A stretch of DNA of 64,000 bases from Nepenthes gracilis (lineage: Eukaryota > Streptophyta > Magnoliopsida > Caryophyllales > Nepenthaceae), in NCBI GenBank assembly GCA_033239525.1, contig BSYO01000004.1, positions 19,382,037 through 19,446,036 of the forward strand. Reading direction: 5' to 3'. Positions 46,500 to 58,689 of this stretch are shown one piece after another; position 1 is the stretch's first letter; every line of letters starts with the position of its first letter. The notes below the pieces were generated by a model, which was not told the origin of the DNA, ran no database searches, and saw only the letters and a list, made by a program, of their open reading frames with translations. Both the position numbers and the translations under genes were made by a program.

Positions 46500-46615
46500 T
46501 ATATATATATTTTGATTTTGGTTTCATTAGATGGCATCTCTCTAGATCCATCTTTGTAGGTTGAGTCGTGTTGGAGCCATGGATGATATGGCTGTGTGTG
46601 ATCTGTGGCCTGTTG

Positions 46616-47010
46616 TAGGCCTCAACACAAGAGACCAGTTGGTCTTTCCAGGATATTTTAAGGGTTATCCGTCCAATTGCGAGGAGACTCTTGATTTTGT
46701 AGAGTCCATAGGTTAATTATAGGCTCACCGTGTGTTTAGTCATTGACGGAGGTTATTCCCTGGAGAATAATCCTTCCCTCGAAAGCACTCAAAAAATTGA
46801 CATTAACTCGTTAGGAATTGGAAGATGAAACCCACTCCTCAAACGGGCTATGTATACGGTCACAAAGCCCGTAGGTGGCAGGAAAGCCCTATCGTCCTTC
46901 CCAGGAACACGGAAGGCAATCTCCTACGGGATATTGTACTCTATGTACAATACCTTCACGTCGTTTTCTCTCAAGACGGAGGTGATTTCGGCGACGAAAG
47001 GCCATGGTTA
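46616..47010 (-). pseudogene. Tat element 2 antisense ORF, N-terminal part
   Basis: From about 47010 downward the minus strand reads AEITSVLRENDVKVLYIEYN, then FRVPGKDDRAFLPPTGFVTV and YIARLRSGFHLPIPNEL. The GFVTVY...RSGFHLPI portion has the pattern of the Transposase_28 family (PF04195), as does the 60.4-kb ORF. The first ATG lies in another frame, so a frameshift near the start is likely. The tail (46616-46700) resembles 39957-40050. Confidence 0.6.
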
Positions 47011-47467
47011 GAAAATCAACTAGGGTTTTTCTTTTCTACGGGTTAAGGAAGACGAAGAAACAAAGGAAGGCATAGGAAAATTCAAAGTGAAACGAACAGG
47101 CGACTTAAAGGCCAATATGAATACAAAACCGCCTCGAAAGCATGCGCCATCATTACCCCACGTGTCGCTTCCCAAAAGAGAGCCGTCGAATCAGATCCTC
47201 CGGCTCATTAAATACCAGGATCCTGAACATACCGCACGAAGACACGTAGCACACTTTTTCGGACAGGACGGCTAATGGCCAACGCTTTCTTCCCCAAGTT
47301 GCTTAAAAATTTTCTAAAAACGGTCAACAAATTCGATCAACATTTTAGAAATACTCGAGGCTCCTCTTCAGACGGGCAACGACTCCGTCGCCATCAGTAA
47401 AAGACAAGCGCATTCCATCATGAATATGTCGGAGGCTAGAATCCAGACCACCGGTATGAGGGGCTAG
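47011..47467 (+). other. Tat element 2 3' untranslated end and polypurine tract
   Basis: No gene is seen. The last bases, 'ccggtatgaggggctag', directly precede the LTR start TGATGGG. The third element has the closely similar 'cccggtatagaggcctag' before TGATGG. Confidence 0.6.
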
Positions 47468-48440
47468 TGATGGGTAGGCTCATAGTAAGCAAGCCCAATA
47501 AGAAAAATAGCCCAAAATCCAAAAAAGCCCAGATGCGCGTTTAGACGATTAATGCTAGCGTTGACCGTATGAAACGCCAACTAGGCGGTCAACGCGCTTC
47601 CTTAAGACAGTCAACATTTCTGTTGACAGAAAGTATTGTAGTAGCAGGCCGCAAAATGGTGAAAACCTAATATGGGCCAGGCCTAATTTGGCGGACGTTT
47701 TCGTACACGATAAGCAATGGTTCTTTTCCCTGATTTCACACCTTCCCATGAGGAAGGCGCCAGATTCTCTTTTCCTACCTACAATGGACTCTAACGGTAA
47801 CAAAAGTACAGAAGGAAGACAAATAATCTAGAGAGCCATTACTCGCTCAGAAAGGAAACCATCCTAGCAGAATGCACTAGTCAAGCTTTCTTGCTTAAGG
47901 AAAGCTGTCCAACACGATGCAGGGATCACGTCTTCTTGGCCAAGGAAGGTTGCTCTCCCCACTATTTATATAACCCCACAGAGTCTCCACTCTGGGGGGA
48001 CTCGAACACAGAGACGAACAAAAGATAACACAGTACTACCACGGAGAAATCCTTGAGCATACTAACGCTCATCCCTAAGTAAGCAATCGTTTACTATGAT
48101 AATCCTACTCCAAGCCTTCAGATTCCAGAGACTTCACCCACTCCCCAAGATCTGCCATTTTAAACTTCCACGCTTTCAAGACATAGCTTTCCACTTATTC
48201 CCCGCGAATATCAAGCTGGGAAACTATACTCTCGACGAGTCACGAAAACGTCTCTTACATCTAAAGGCAAACACTCCCACCAACCTCAATCTCGCTCTCT
48301 ATCTCAACTTATATTTCTATTTACCTTCTTATAATTTAAAGGCTTATTGCTGATTTGAGCGTCAGAGTATTTTCGGTGGGATAATATCTCGCCGACACCT
48401 GACCTCTTGTTTATTATAGTGGTGTATAGGGCCCAAACTC
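47468..48440 (+). mobile_element. Tat element 2 3' LTR
   Basis: It starts TGATGGGTAGGC after the polypurine tract. A TATA box, tatttatataacc, is at 47963-47975, followed by the leader 'ctccactctggggggactcg' and the U5 landmark 'tttgagcgtcagagt' near 48354, which is characteristic of Tat LTRs. The right border is not sharp because the neighbouring element is also damaged; I place it near 48440. Confidence 0.7.
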
Positions 48441-49610
48441 AGTGAATAGAATCGGATTCAAACGATCAAATAAATCCAAATATGTTCGAAGTCGGATCCA
48501 AGTATGCATCACTTTTATTTTTCTTTCATATAATTTTTTTATAAAACACATGTCTTTAATTCATATCTATTATATTTAAAAGTTGATTTTCTGTAATAAC
48601 AATTATATGTATCTTTAAATCATATTTAAATACTTTTACTCGTCCTTGATTTTTGGATATATTCATGTATGTCTAATACTTGGAATATATTGATGAAATT
48701 ACATAGTTTATTGAATATTGTGAATTCTTGAGATTATTACTTCTGTAGACTTTTAATATACATCTTAAAATTTCTACATATTGTAAATTATGCAATAAAC
48801 TTCCTACATATTTTAACAAATACATACTAATGTTTTAGCATATCCATGTGTCATGGCCTCGGACCAAAGTATGTCCTAATAATAATTTATAAAAATTATT
48901 AATCTACAGAATAAAATTCATTAATAAAAGATAATATCCCACAATATCCAAATCCGGGCTAGATCAGACACAACATCCCCAAAACTCGAAATAACAACAA
49001 TAAGAATATCAACCACCATAGGATTTTTTGAATCACTCATCTAGACAAATAAATGCTCGTGACCTACTAATTTAAAAGTTTGTAAGGAAAAGAGACTGTC
49101 TAAATAATAATACAAACCAAGTATTACAACTATCCAAATCAATTGAATTATTTGAACATGTACTCCTTAACAATACAACATATAAATCTTCATCCCAACC
49201 GTTGCCCAAACGATACCAAAATGACAACCAATATGAATCCAATCTGAAAACAAAGTAGATACTTACCAAATATAAATAAGACTTTAATCAAATCCGTGTC
49301 TAAACTTCATGCAAGACACTTGTAGCCCTTTAATTTAAGGGATAAAAAAACAATAAAAATGCAAGCCAAATACTCAACAAGCAAAAGCAATTAATATATA
49401 GCAAATAATGTGTCCACAATCAGAGCAATTGAATAGATCAATAAACCGGTATAAAATTTATAAAAGTCAAAATCCAAATATTGAGTGAGGCAAGCAAACG
49501 AAGTATTCAAATACGGTCTCATACAAAAATCTAAATCAAAGCCAAATGATCCAAATGTACTAGGTTGTGGTGAACAAAGTGTCCAAATATCAAGGAGCAA
49601 ATCTTGCATT
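48441..49610. other. AT-rich sequence between two Tat elements, unassigned
   Basis: No gene is seen. A possible LTR start, tgtcatggcctcggacc, is at 48851. The interval occupies the place where most of the third element's 5' LTR should be, so it may contain a further insertion or decayed LTR. Confidence 0.4.
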
Positions 49611-49754
49611 CTTCTAACAACATTTTCTTTAGTTGTGGTGTACAGGATCTAAGTTCAAAGAGACAAAAATCAGACCTGTGTCTAGTTGAACACTCGAATT
49701 AGGCGGTTCTTTAATTCGTTCCTTAATTCATTCAATAATTGGGATCCAAAGACA
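49611..49754 (+). mobile_element. Tat element 3 5' LTR, 3' end only
   Basis: This aligns with the end of the 3' LTR at about 62800-62933, with shared landmarks 'actctcgaattagg' type, 'ttcttaattcattca' and a final CA (gaca versus gagca). The rest of the 5' LTR is not recognisable. Confidence 0.65.
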
Positions 49755-49760
49755 TATAAT

Positions 49761-49776
49761 TGGTATCATCTGTGGA
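49761..49776 (+). other. Tat element 3 primer-binding site
   Basis: TGGTATCATCTGTGG matches the Tat-type TGGCGCCGTCTGTGGG except at a few bases and lies six bases after the LTR end. Confidence 0.6.
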
Positions 49777-49817
49777 AAGCAATGAAAAGCCTTACCCCAC
49801 AACCAAAGAAAGCAAGG

Positions 49818-51480
49818 ATGGTGAACACTAGGACTCAAACAAGTACACCTACTAGAGATGCCAACTCTCATAGTGACAACTCGACCATGGGTAATTATGA
49901 GAATGATCATCCAACCACCAATGCGGAAGCACCAGCCACCCAGGTGGACGGGCTTTCAAAACAACACTAGGCCATCTACACTAGTCTGGAGGTACTACTA
50001 TTGGGGGCTCCCTCCTCCAATTCCCAAACTTCAACATCCTAGAGGAGAAATCAGAGAAAGGGGCGACCCACCAAGGAGAAGATCCAGTGGTCTGATGACC
50101 TCGAGGCTTAAGAGGCCAAGAATGATAGGGCCTAGACATAACTGGAGAGCTGATGTGCAGGATGAAAACCTAGAGTAGCAAAATCCAAGCTGCTCTCATA
50201 ACGATCGGAGGTTCTAAGCCTGAGGAGAGGATTCATGCAACACTTTGCAAAGGAAGGCCCATAGACAGTCGATCCAGTATGTCTCTCGAAACCACTTAGA
50301 ATTGAGGACCTTCCTCAATGCAAAGAGGAACGTGTCCTCCTTCTAAATGGAGGAGAGAATAAGAAAGATTGAGTAGCAGGTGTTCAGAGTAAGTACCGAT
50401 AAGCACTCCATCGACTTGAGAAGGTCACCATTCATGAGGAAGATTCGGATGCAGCTACTCCCTTATAAGTTTAAGATGTCGACTTTAGAGCCCTATGACA
50501 AGAGTGTTGATCCAATTGACCATTTTGATCACTTTCACATTCTATTGGGTTTCCAGGGCTTCAACGACGCGGCCATATGTCTATACTTTCCTCCAAACCT
50601 CGAGAGGAGACACTCGAATATGATTCTATTGACTGTAGCCAAATTTAATCAAAACATTCCAAGAACTAGCTAACATCTTTCTTTCATAATTTACCTCCAA
50701 TCAAAGGGAGGAGAAGTAGTATTGACATCTTGTCCACATCCGGCAAGGGTCAAACAAAAGTCTAAAACATTTCTTGGTTTGATTCAATGCCAAGGCCTGA
50801 ATAATATCCAAGTTGATCGATGAGATGAAGCTTAACTCCTTTATGGCGATCGTGTAGTTAGGTGACTTCTTTAAACACTTGGTCTAGCATAAGCCCCAAA
50901 CCTTCCATAAGACAGAGACCATCACCTAGGCATACATAACCGCCAAGGAAGACAATTAAGCGAAGTAGCTAGAACACACAGACCACTACCATTAGGGGTC
51001 GACAAATGAGAAGAAGAGGGATAGAGACAACACCAACACCGGAGATCCAAGGAAGCAGTCGAGGATAGAGCCGAGTGTTCAAAAAGAGTTCAGACCCCTA
51101 AACATAACTCCTTTGAATGATACTAAGACAAACTTCCTCTTCCAAATTAAGGGTAAGAAGCTCTTGAAATGGCCCAAGCAGCCTAAGAACCCAGAGGAAG
51201 GAGATTAGTCTAAGTACTATTCCTACCATTGATCTTTGGGTCACAGTATCAAGAACTATATGACGCTGCACAAAGAGAATGAAGCCCTCGTCTAAAAAGG
51301 GTACCTCAATAAGTTCTTGAGAAACCCAGGGCAACCCTCTGAGAGAGCTGAAGATGACGAGCTAGGCCAGTAGGAGCATCCACGCAACTGAGTTGTGGTC
51401 AAAGTTGTTAATATCTTGTCCACGAGACCATCTGGGAGCAATTCTTTGGCTCTCCCAATGAAGGCTTCCAACAGTAAACG
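49818..51480 (+). pseudogene. Tat element 3 gag (broken)
   Basis: The start MVNTRTQTSTPTRD matches element 2. The capsid block is in 50380-50673: MRKIRMQLLPYKFKMSTLEP, then DKSVDPIDHFDHFHILLGFQ. The basic region and a Tat zinc knuckle (YCSYH-like, about 51210-51270) follow in broken frames. Stops and frameshifts are denser than in element 2. Confidence 0.8.
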
Positions 51481-51853
51481 ATAAAAGGGTAGGAATTTGG
51501 AATAATATCATTAGTTTTAACAATAATGATAACACATGTAATAACTTTTTATTCTAACCCTCTTATTGTATCTGCACTTGTCTCGGATGGTACAATTATC
51601 TATCAATTGAAACAACTCTTTATTAATAATGAAAGTTTAAGAAATTTACTGTATCTCAATATCTATTTTAAACTTAGGCTATAAAATGATCAGATGAAAC
51701 TCAGCCAAATGATTCCAATATGGACTCGATAATAAACCAATTTCAATCCAAGGAATCATTTAATTGGAGGTCACACTAGGGAGGTATCCAAAGATGGCCT
51801 CCTGCACACACACGTTCCTAATAGTTGACCATCCTCGGTTTATAATACCATTC
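51481..51853 (+). pseudogene. Tat element 3 protease, 5' part
   Basis: Decayed protease sequence parallels 34250-34590: the lead-in (SFNNNDNTCNN-like), LLYLNIYFKL, LEVTLGRYPKMASCTHTFLI, then VDHPRFIIPF. It is cut at 51853, where the ILGRP block is expected, by an LTR-like insertion. Confidence 0.7.
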
Positions 51854-52097
51854 TGTGATGACCCTACTTAGTCACATTCTATAATATTTTAAATTTTTAT
51901 TTGGATTATTTTAATATTAATTATGATTTAAGGTAATTTAGACGTAGTAAAAATTAATTAAATATTATAAAATTTTAAAAGAATTTAGATTAATTGGACT
52001 AGTGCTCGAGGTCCGCCCACACTTTGACCCAAGTATCGGTTTAGATTATAAAATAAAAAAATAAAAAAATATATAAATATATAATAATAACAAGAAC

Positions 52098-52135
<38 letters not shown>

Positions 52136-54407
52136 GAGTAATCAGTGAGGAGGTGGAAATTAGGGAGAAAGAGGAAGGAAAGGATAGAATAAAGGAAAAG
52201 AGGGGAAAAGAGGAAAGAGAGGAGACCAGCATAGGGCTTCCACTACTGTCGTCTTCGGGGGAGCTGACGATGGGAATGGAAGCCTTCTCCGTAATATTAC
52301 CCTCCATTTTTTGCGTCGGTATAAATAGAGCAAGGAATTGCGAACTGAAGTAGAATGGATTCCGCCGTCACCACTGTTGCATGAGGAAATGAGTGAAATT
52401 GATGCAAGTAAATCTTTCCATTTTCCTTATATATACTGATTTTGGGGTTACATGTGCCGATTTTGAAAGAAATCGTTCAAGTAGTAGGTGAATGCTGCAC
52501 GGTGGAAAGCGAAAGAGTTGCTGGCTTGCATGCGCTGCATGCCATCGCTGGGTTGTTGCCACCATGGTAGCCGCCGTCACCCATGTTGGAACTGCCGTTG
52601 GCAGAGGGGGAATGTGAAGAGAGGTAGAGGTGCGATTCAATAGGGGAGAGAAAGGGAGGAGAGAGAAAGTGGCACGCTTGAAGCAGAGAGAAATGCTCGC
52701 GATTCGGGTTTCTCGGAGCATCCTTTTTACAAATCTACTTGGAATAAAGTCGAGATAAGTATATGTAACCACTATTCTTGATTTGATTTAATATCTGATA
52801 TATTTTGGATACTATTTAAATTTTTTCTAATATGTATGTATTTTTGTATACTCAATCTATTTATTCTAACATACATGTATGGCTCATTGGCCGATTTAAA
52901 AATTTTTGGTATGGCCTTTATAATTTTAGAGGGTTTAATATTTTTTAAAAAATTTAAATAATTTATTGGACACTGTATATGTTTATATTAGCATGTGTAT
53001 ACAAAAATGTGCATGAAAATCACATAGACTGTGCATTTTCACATACATGTGCTTGGTTATGGTCATTACATTTGGATTTGGATATTCAATATTTTGGTTA
53101 ACTCTTGACGGGGAGATTTATTTTTGAAAATCTCTCTCCATCGGCAGAAAAGGCTTGGAGTAATGATCCTTCCGTTTTGATAATTTGATTTGACTTTATA
53201 ATATATTCAGACATCTTAATATATTTAACTAGTTTAAGAATTACACCCAAAGTCGTGGATGATAAAATATAATGAGCAACCATACCCATGGAAGATAGAG
53301 TAAATGGTTGGCTAAGCATGTTGACCAAATTTGTATTTGATATGACATAAGGTTACTGGGAGTATATGTGGCCATTTCTCAAGCTAATCTTTAAATAATC
53401 AAAACTCAAATTTGGTACATGATTTATATTTTTGTATAGATTTGTATTAGACTTTGATTTAAACTGGAATTTGGGATTCACCAAACAGATCGACTTTGAT
53501 ATGTTTCGTATAAATAATTTTTACTATATATTTTGATCTAGACATTTAAACTATCTACTGCGATACTGCTTTTGCTTCTATACATACTATTGGATCATCA
53601 GGCTATCGGATCTGCCCCAAATCACGAGCTAGTCGGGCCTTAGATTTGAACTTGAATTTGGACTTAGATTGGACTTTAGAATTTGCTATTTTTCTATTAA
53701 AATCTATTCGAATTACTTATATATACATACACATCTCGATAAGAACTGTTTTTAGATTTAGACATTTGTTTTGGATTTGGATATTTGATTTGAATACAAT
53801 ACTACCATTGAATTTTGGATTTTGAATTTTTATTGGATTTATTATATTAGTGATTTAGATTTAGTCTGTTATTCGATTAAATATTTATCATTTAACATTT
53901 TCTCTCATTTATTGGGCTCGCTTTGTTTAAATATGATAATTGTTAGGTTTTAGGCTCATATTTTATATTTTGTCCCTTAAGAGTACAAAGTTCGGATACA
54001 TTATAGGAGTAAGGACGTGATTTGTTAGCTATTCATCCGATTTAGTGAGTTTTAATTTCTTTATCGCTTAAATTGGCATTTGATGTGATTAGATTTTGAA
54101 ATTGACCGGGTTGAGGCCTATAGTTATATTTCGGATATTGTTCAAATATCACATTATGTTAGATTATGATTATGGTTAAATTGTTACCTCCTTACGATGA
54201 TTGTAGAGTATGTTGTGCTTAGATTGTTCGGATGGTTGTCCGATGAGATTCTATGAGAATTTTAATTTGTTGGATCCTATGTATTTCGTTTGTCACATCC
54301 AAATTTTTAGGACTTAGTATTATTTATTAAATTTATTTAAAATTTTAGAAATTACAATTAATTATTTTAATTGACCTATTTGGTCCGAATTTGTAATATA
54401 TTCAAAA
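51854..54407 (+). mobile_element. LTR-like insertion in the Tat element 3 protease
   Basis: It begins TGTGATGACCC at 51854, and a matching end TTTGTCACA lies at 54289-54297 (2444 bp, TG..CA with TGTGA/TCACA ends). About 110 bp more of LTR-start-like sequence follows before Tat homology resumes near 54408. A TATA box, ggtataaatagagc, is at about 52318-52331 after a purine-rich stretch. About 30-40 bp of target appear to be missing and no clear target-site duplication is seen. A solo LTR plus a partial second copy is the simplest reading. Confidence 0.6.
52097..52135. repeat. (AAT)n microsatellite
   Basis: About 13 uninterrupted AAT triplets lie within the LTR-like insertion. Confidence 0.85.
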
Positions 54408-55640
54408 TAGTGACATCAATCTCACATTTTGAGATGAAATTCATAACAACATGTGGTGTTAGAGAAATCCCAGGAAACCAAGTCACCAACTGGACATGCT
54501 ATTTATCTCAAATCAACTAGGCGATTCCAAACCAACTAATTGAAAATTTTAATCTCCGAGATGAAGCAACACTATAGTAAGGATAGTCTGGTGAGTCAAC
54601 TAATTAGATTCTCCTAGATCCCAACGAACCCAAAAAATGTGTATAGATTGAAAGCTCACTGCCGGATCACCTGTGCAAACAGTTGATAGCTTTTGTCCTA
54701 TAAAACTTCAATGTGTTTGGATGGACTCCCGTTGATATGTTAGGGATACTAACCAGAATAATGGCCCACAAGTTAGAAGTCAATCCGATCGCAAGCTCGT
54801 TTGGTGAAAGCAAATGAACTATTCCATCGAGAAGTTAATTGCCTTGAGAGAGGAAGTTAAGAAACTACTCAATGTAGATTTCATAAGGAAAGATCAATAG
54901 TCGGACAGGCTCTAAAATGTGGTACTCGTCAAGAAGGGCAATAGAAAATGGTGGATGTGCATCGACTTCACCAATGAGAATAAAATAGGTCCGAAGGATA
55001 TTTTTTCATTATCAAGAATTGACCTGTTGGTAGATTCATTATCTGGACATGAATTGCTAAATTTCATGGACGCATATTCAGGCTACAATCAAATCATGAT
55101 GAGTCATAATGATAAAGAGTACATATCATTCAGGACCGACCAAAGGGCATACTACTATAAAGTCATACTCTTTAGTTTGAAAAATGCATAAGCCATTTAC
55201 TAAAGGCTCGTGAATAAGATATTTGAGAAATAGATTAGCCAAAATATGGAGGTATATGTGGACGACATACTCGTCAAGAGTACAGTAGCCGACAACCACA
55301 TTTGCAATCTCATAGAAGTTTTCGAGGCGTTCCTAGTGCACCAGATGAAGTTGAACTCATCCAAATGCATGGTCGGAGTAACTTCGAAAAAATTCTTTAG
55401 CTTTATTGTTTCTCATTGGGGAATCAAAGCGAACGTGAAAAAATAAAAGTCATCATCGAAACAAACCCACCTTGTTCAGTGAAGGAAATTCAGAGGCTCA
55501 CTGGAAGGCTCGCAGTGCTCTCCCGGTTCATTGAAAAGTAAGTAGAGAAATATCACCCTTTTTTAGGTGTTGAGGAGGACAAAGGCAAGTGGTTTTTAGT
55601 GGACTTTCAGCTACAAAGCAGCCTTCCAAGAACTAAAGAC
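54408..55640 (+). pseudogene. Tat element 3 protease end and reverse transcriptase
   Basis: The protease end (TSISHFEMKFITTCGVREI, then NQVTNWTCYLSQ) resumes at 54408. RT blocks: the open 54919-55191 piece (WWMCIDFTNENKIGPKDIFS, FMDAYSGYNQIMMSH) and 55246-55446 with an intact YVDDILVKS active site (about 55252-55278) and QMKLNSSKCMVGV. Stops at 54898, 55189 and elsewhere break it. Confidence 0.84.
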
Positions 55641-56450
55641 TATTTTTCCTGTTCACCTCTCTTGACATCTCTGAAAGAAGGTGAAGAACTATTTCTATAC
55701 CGTGTAATATCAGACAGCACTGAACTCAATTCTAATTTGGTAAGAGTTTGTGGTACAATAATTGATTTACTATATTAATAAAGTCCTGACAAACACCGAG
55801 ACTCATTACTCATGCGCTGAAAAGATGGCTCTAACATTGGTCAACTCCGCGTAAGAAGCTACGACCGTACTTCCAAGCCTACAAAATCATTATCCTCATG
55901 GACCAGCCGATGAAAGGGATTTTTAAGAAAACTGACATGTCCAAACAACTGGCCAAATAGACTATCAAATTGAGTAAGTTTGACATAAAATTTCGACCAT
56001 GGCCAACCATAAAGGCTTAGGCCCTCATAGACTTTATAGTTGAAATGGTGACCTCGGTTACCAACGTCCTCGATACAAGCATAGACACCCACCAACAAGA
56101 AGAGGTTGAATCATGGATCTTGCATGTGGATGAGTCATCAATGCAATCAGGAAGCAAAGCAGGCGTAGTCTTAAGAACTCCAAACAGATCAGAGATAAAA
56201 TATTCGATGATTCTTCGATTTTTGGCCACAACAATGTCACCGAGAAGTGATTATCAACTAGGTCACTAGGAATTTCGAAGTGTCTAGCCCATTACTCATA
56301 AGGTACCTTGTTAGAGTGAATGGCTTGACTAAAGCCTTCAACAAGGTGGAAATACTCCATGTTTCAAGGGAAGAAAACTTGAAAGCGGATCAGCTAGCAA
56401 AGGTGGTAGCAGCCACCAATCACGAGCAATACGTATAAGACATGTGAGAC
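55641..56450 (+). pseudogene. Tat element 3 dual RNase H (decayed)
   Basis: First RNase H traces: INKVLTNTETHYSCAEKMAL-like and KLRPYFQAYKIIILMDQPMK (to 55920). The second RNase H includes WILHVDESSMQSGSKAGVVL and the EIKYSMILRFLATT block (56115-56235), then HVSREENLKADQLAKV (56360-56400). The conserved NxAEYEAL region is damaged. Confidence 0.75.
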
Positions 56451-56529
56451 GTTCTTGCAACCCAGAGCCTCGAATTCCTAGAGTAAGAGGTCCTTTAGAT
56501 CTTGGACGGCAATACCTAGATGGCTCCCT

Positions 56530-57740
56530 ACTGAAGGTTCATCGTCGAAAGCCTTCTACTAGAAAGCCCAAATGACACCAAATGCATAAAGAAGATAGTA
56601 GGTTGGTACAACATAATAGACGGGAGACTATATCGATGAGGTTATTCTACCCTCTATATACGATGTCCCACACTAGAAAAAGCTAACTACGTACTAAGAG
56701 AGTTGTACCTTAGAATTTTTAGATAACACGTTAGCGGCAATAACTTAGCATTCAAGATTATGCGGTAGAGCTACTACTGGCTGACAATGAAGAAGAACGC
56801 CGTGGAATTTGAAGAATTGTGAGAACTGCCAGATCCATAGCAACATTCTCCATCAGCCACACATAGAATTGCTGACCCTATAGTCACCATGATCATTTGC
56901 ATAGTGAAGGCTCGATATCCTAAGTTCATACCTGTTGCATCTTGGTAGATGAGGTTTATCATCGTCGGCATCAATACTTTAGTAATTGAGTAAAATCCCT
57001 CCCACTGGCATGGATTACTGAGCAAAATACAATAGAGTTCATTTGCAAAATATTTTTGAGGTCCTAATGATTGACAACAGAACCTAATTTACTAGCAAAC
57101 AATTCACCAAGTATTGTACAAGTTTAAAAATCTGAATGGTTCACACTTTCGTCACATATCGTCAAGCAAACAAGCAAGTGTAAGTCACGAATAGAACCTT
57201 GCTACACGGGTTGAAGACAAAATTTGAGGATGCAAGGGGCTCCTGAGAGGACGAACTATCTTCCATATTGTGGTTCTACGACGACACCTAGAAAACCTAC
57301 ATGAGAAACACCCTTGTATTTATACTACAAAATTGAAGCAGTCATCGCTTGTAAAGATTAGTCTACTTAGCCACCAAGTTGGAAGTTTTAACCCACAAGG
57401 CAATTCCTATCAACTCGGAGTATCTTGACTTACTCCAAAAAGCCCGAGAAGCAATAAGGCTACACACAACGGCTTATCAGCAACAGATCGCTGAGTACTA
57501 CAATGAAAAGATGAAGGTATGTCGTTCAAGGTGGGGGATCTAGAACTTCAAAGTATAGATGCAATCGATAAAACTACCGACAAGAACAAACTATCCCCTA
57601 ATTGCAAAGGATCATTTGTAGTCTCAGCAACTCTCCGAAATAGGACGTATAAGCTGTGCGCCTAGAACGAAAAATTAGTCTCAAGGACATGGAATTCTAT
57701 CCACCTCAAAAAATACTTTCAGTAGACCACTGCCAAACAT
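56530..57740 (+). pseudogene. Tat element 3 integrase (decayed)
   Basis: HHCC region: KIVGWYNIIDGRLYR, a stop, GYSTLYIRCPTLEKANYVLR (about 56595-56700), then YYWLTMKKNAVEFEE. The core keeps FIIVGIN (56950) and the ND-QQNLIY remnant of the second acidic motif (about 57070). The C-terminus is clear: KLSPNCKGSFVVSATLRNRT and SRTWNSIHLKKYFQ (57580-57722). Many stops are present. Confidence 0.75.
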
Positions 57741-57934
57741 TGGCAAGCTTTGTACATATCTTGCAAGCTGTTTGTGCGACATAGCATGTTTCAATTAATA
57801 AAATAATCGTTCATTTATCTTGTTGAGCATGTTCATGTGAATGCTTGTGTGATTGTATAAATTTAAAGGCCTAGATTGTCCCTAAGTTGGGTAAGATCCT
57901 TTACCTGTAAACCAACCTAATGAAAATATGGTCA

Positions 57935-58080
57935 AAACCTCAGTCCAAATAACTGAGCGGCCTAAAGAAAGTCAAATTTAAAACCTTAGACTTATAAATT
58001 GAGCAGCCTGAACAAGGTCGACTGCAATAGTCCGAGGGCTTCAAGATGGAAGTTAAACCCCCCTTTAAGCGGCTAAAACA
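57935..58080 (+). repeat. Degenerate ~40-bp repeat, Tat element 3
   Basis: Three to four diverged units of the form 'aaccttagacttataaattgagcagcctgaa' occupy the same place, after the integrase, as the clear array at 38.2 kb. Confidence 0.5.
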
Positions 58081-58689
58081 AAACAAAACCCTAGAGAGTT
58101 TTTCAACATGCATGTGATAACTTCCTTCAATAAGAATGAGTACCATCAGTCGATAACAGTCAATGGACTAGAACCCGATGCTCTTGTGCAACAACTCCCT
58201 CTAACAGGGATGAGCACCATCAGTTAAGTGCGGTCGATGGTCTAACCTCCGTCAAAACTTGACAACTATAGCAACTAAATCTAGTTGGCCACAGAAGATT
58301 TCCTATTACTACGATGTCCTTCCATAGGAAAGAACACAAATGGACAAAGGCGTCCATCCAAGCCCAATGACAATGGTAACAACACTTAGTCGGCAAACAG
58401 AACAAGTGTTGAGAAAAACAAATCAACATAAATGAAGAAGTATCAGCGATAATGATCTAAACGATCTAACTGACTTATTAAGAAACCAACGTATACGTGT
58501 GCAACAAGGAGAGTCCACCCAGAGATTACAAAATGCTACCTATGCCTACGACTCAAACAGGCGGTGATCCTAAGGCTGGGAGCCCCTCATTGAACATAGC
58601 AAAGGCTCCTGTCCTAACTCTTGGAATTCAACTAAATCAGATTGATGAAGAGCTCTTGCATTCCTTGAATCCAAAAATCTAACAAGTAA
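58081..58689 (+). other. Tat element 3 3' untranslated spacer
   Basis: No recognised coding sequence is present. It contains a repeated word of the type 'gagcaccatcagt' (58138, 58210) and leads into the end of the antisense ORF. Confidence 0.45.

Larger units (their letters stand above)
40089..46610. mobile_element. Chromovirus-type LTR insertion complex with inverted segment
   Basis: The complex starts TGTGAGGTTCCGGG at 40089, inside the Tat antisense ORF, and ends near 46610, where antisense-ORF homology resumes. It consists of an LTR-like left part (40089 to about 42271), an inverted LTR start (43449 down to 42272), a polypurine tract and 3' internal sequence on the minus strand (43450 to about 46499), and a short remainder (46519-46610). 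A shared 'tatatatatattttgattt' at 42254-42272 and 46500-46518 marks the probable breakpoint. Pol domains are absent. Confidence 0.65.
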
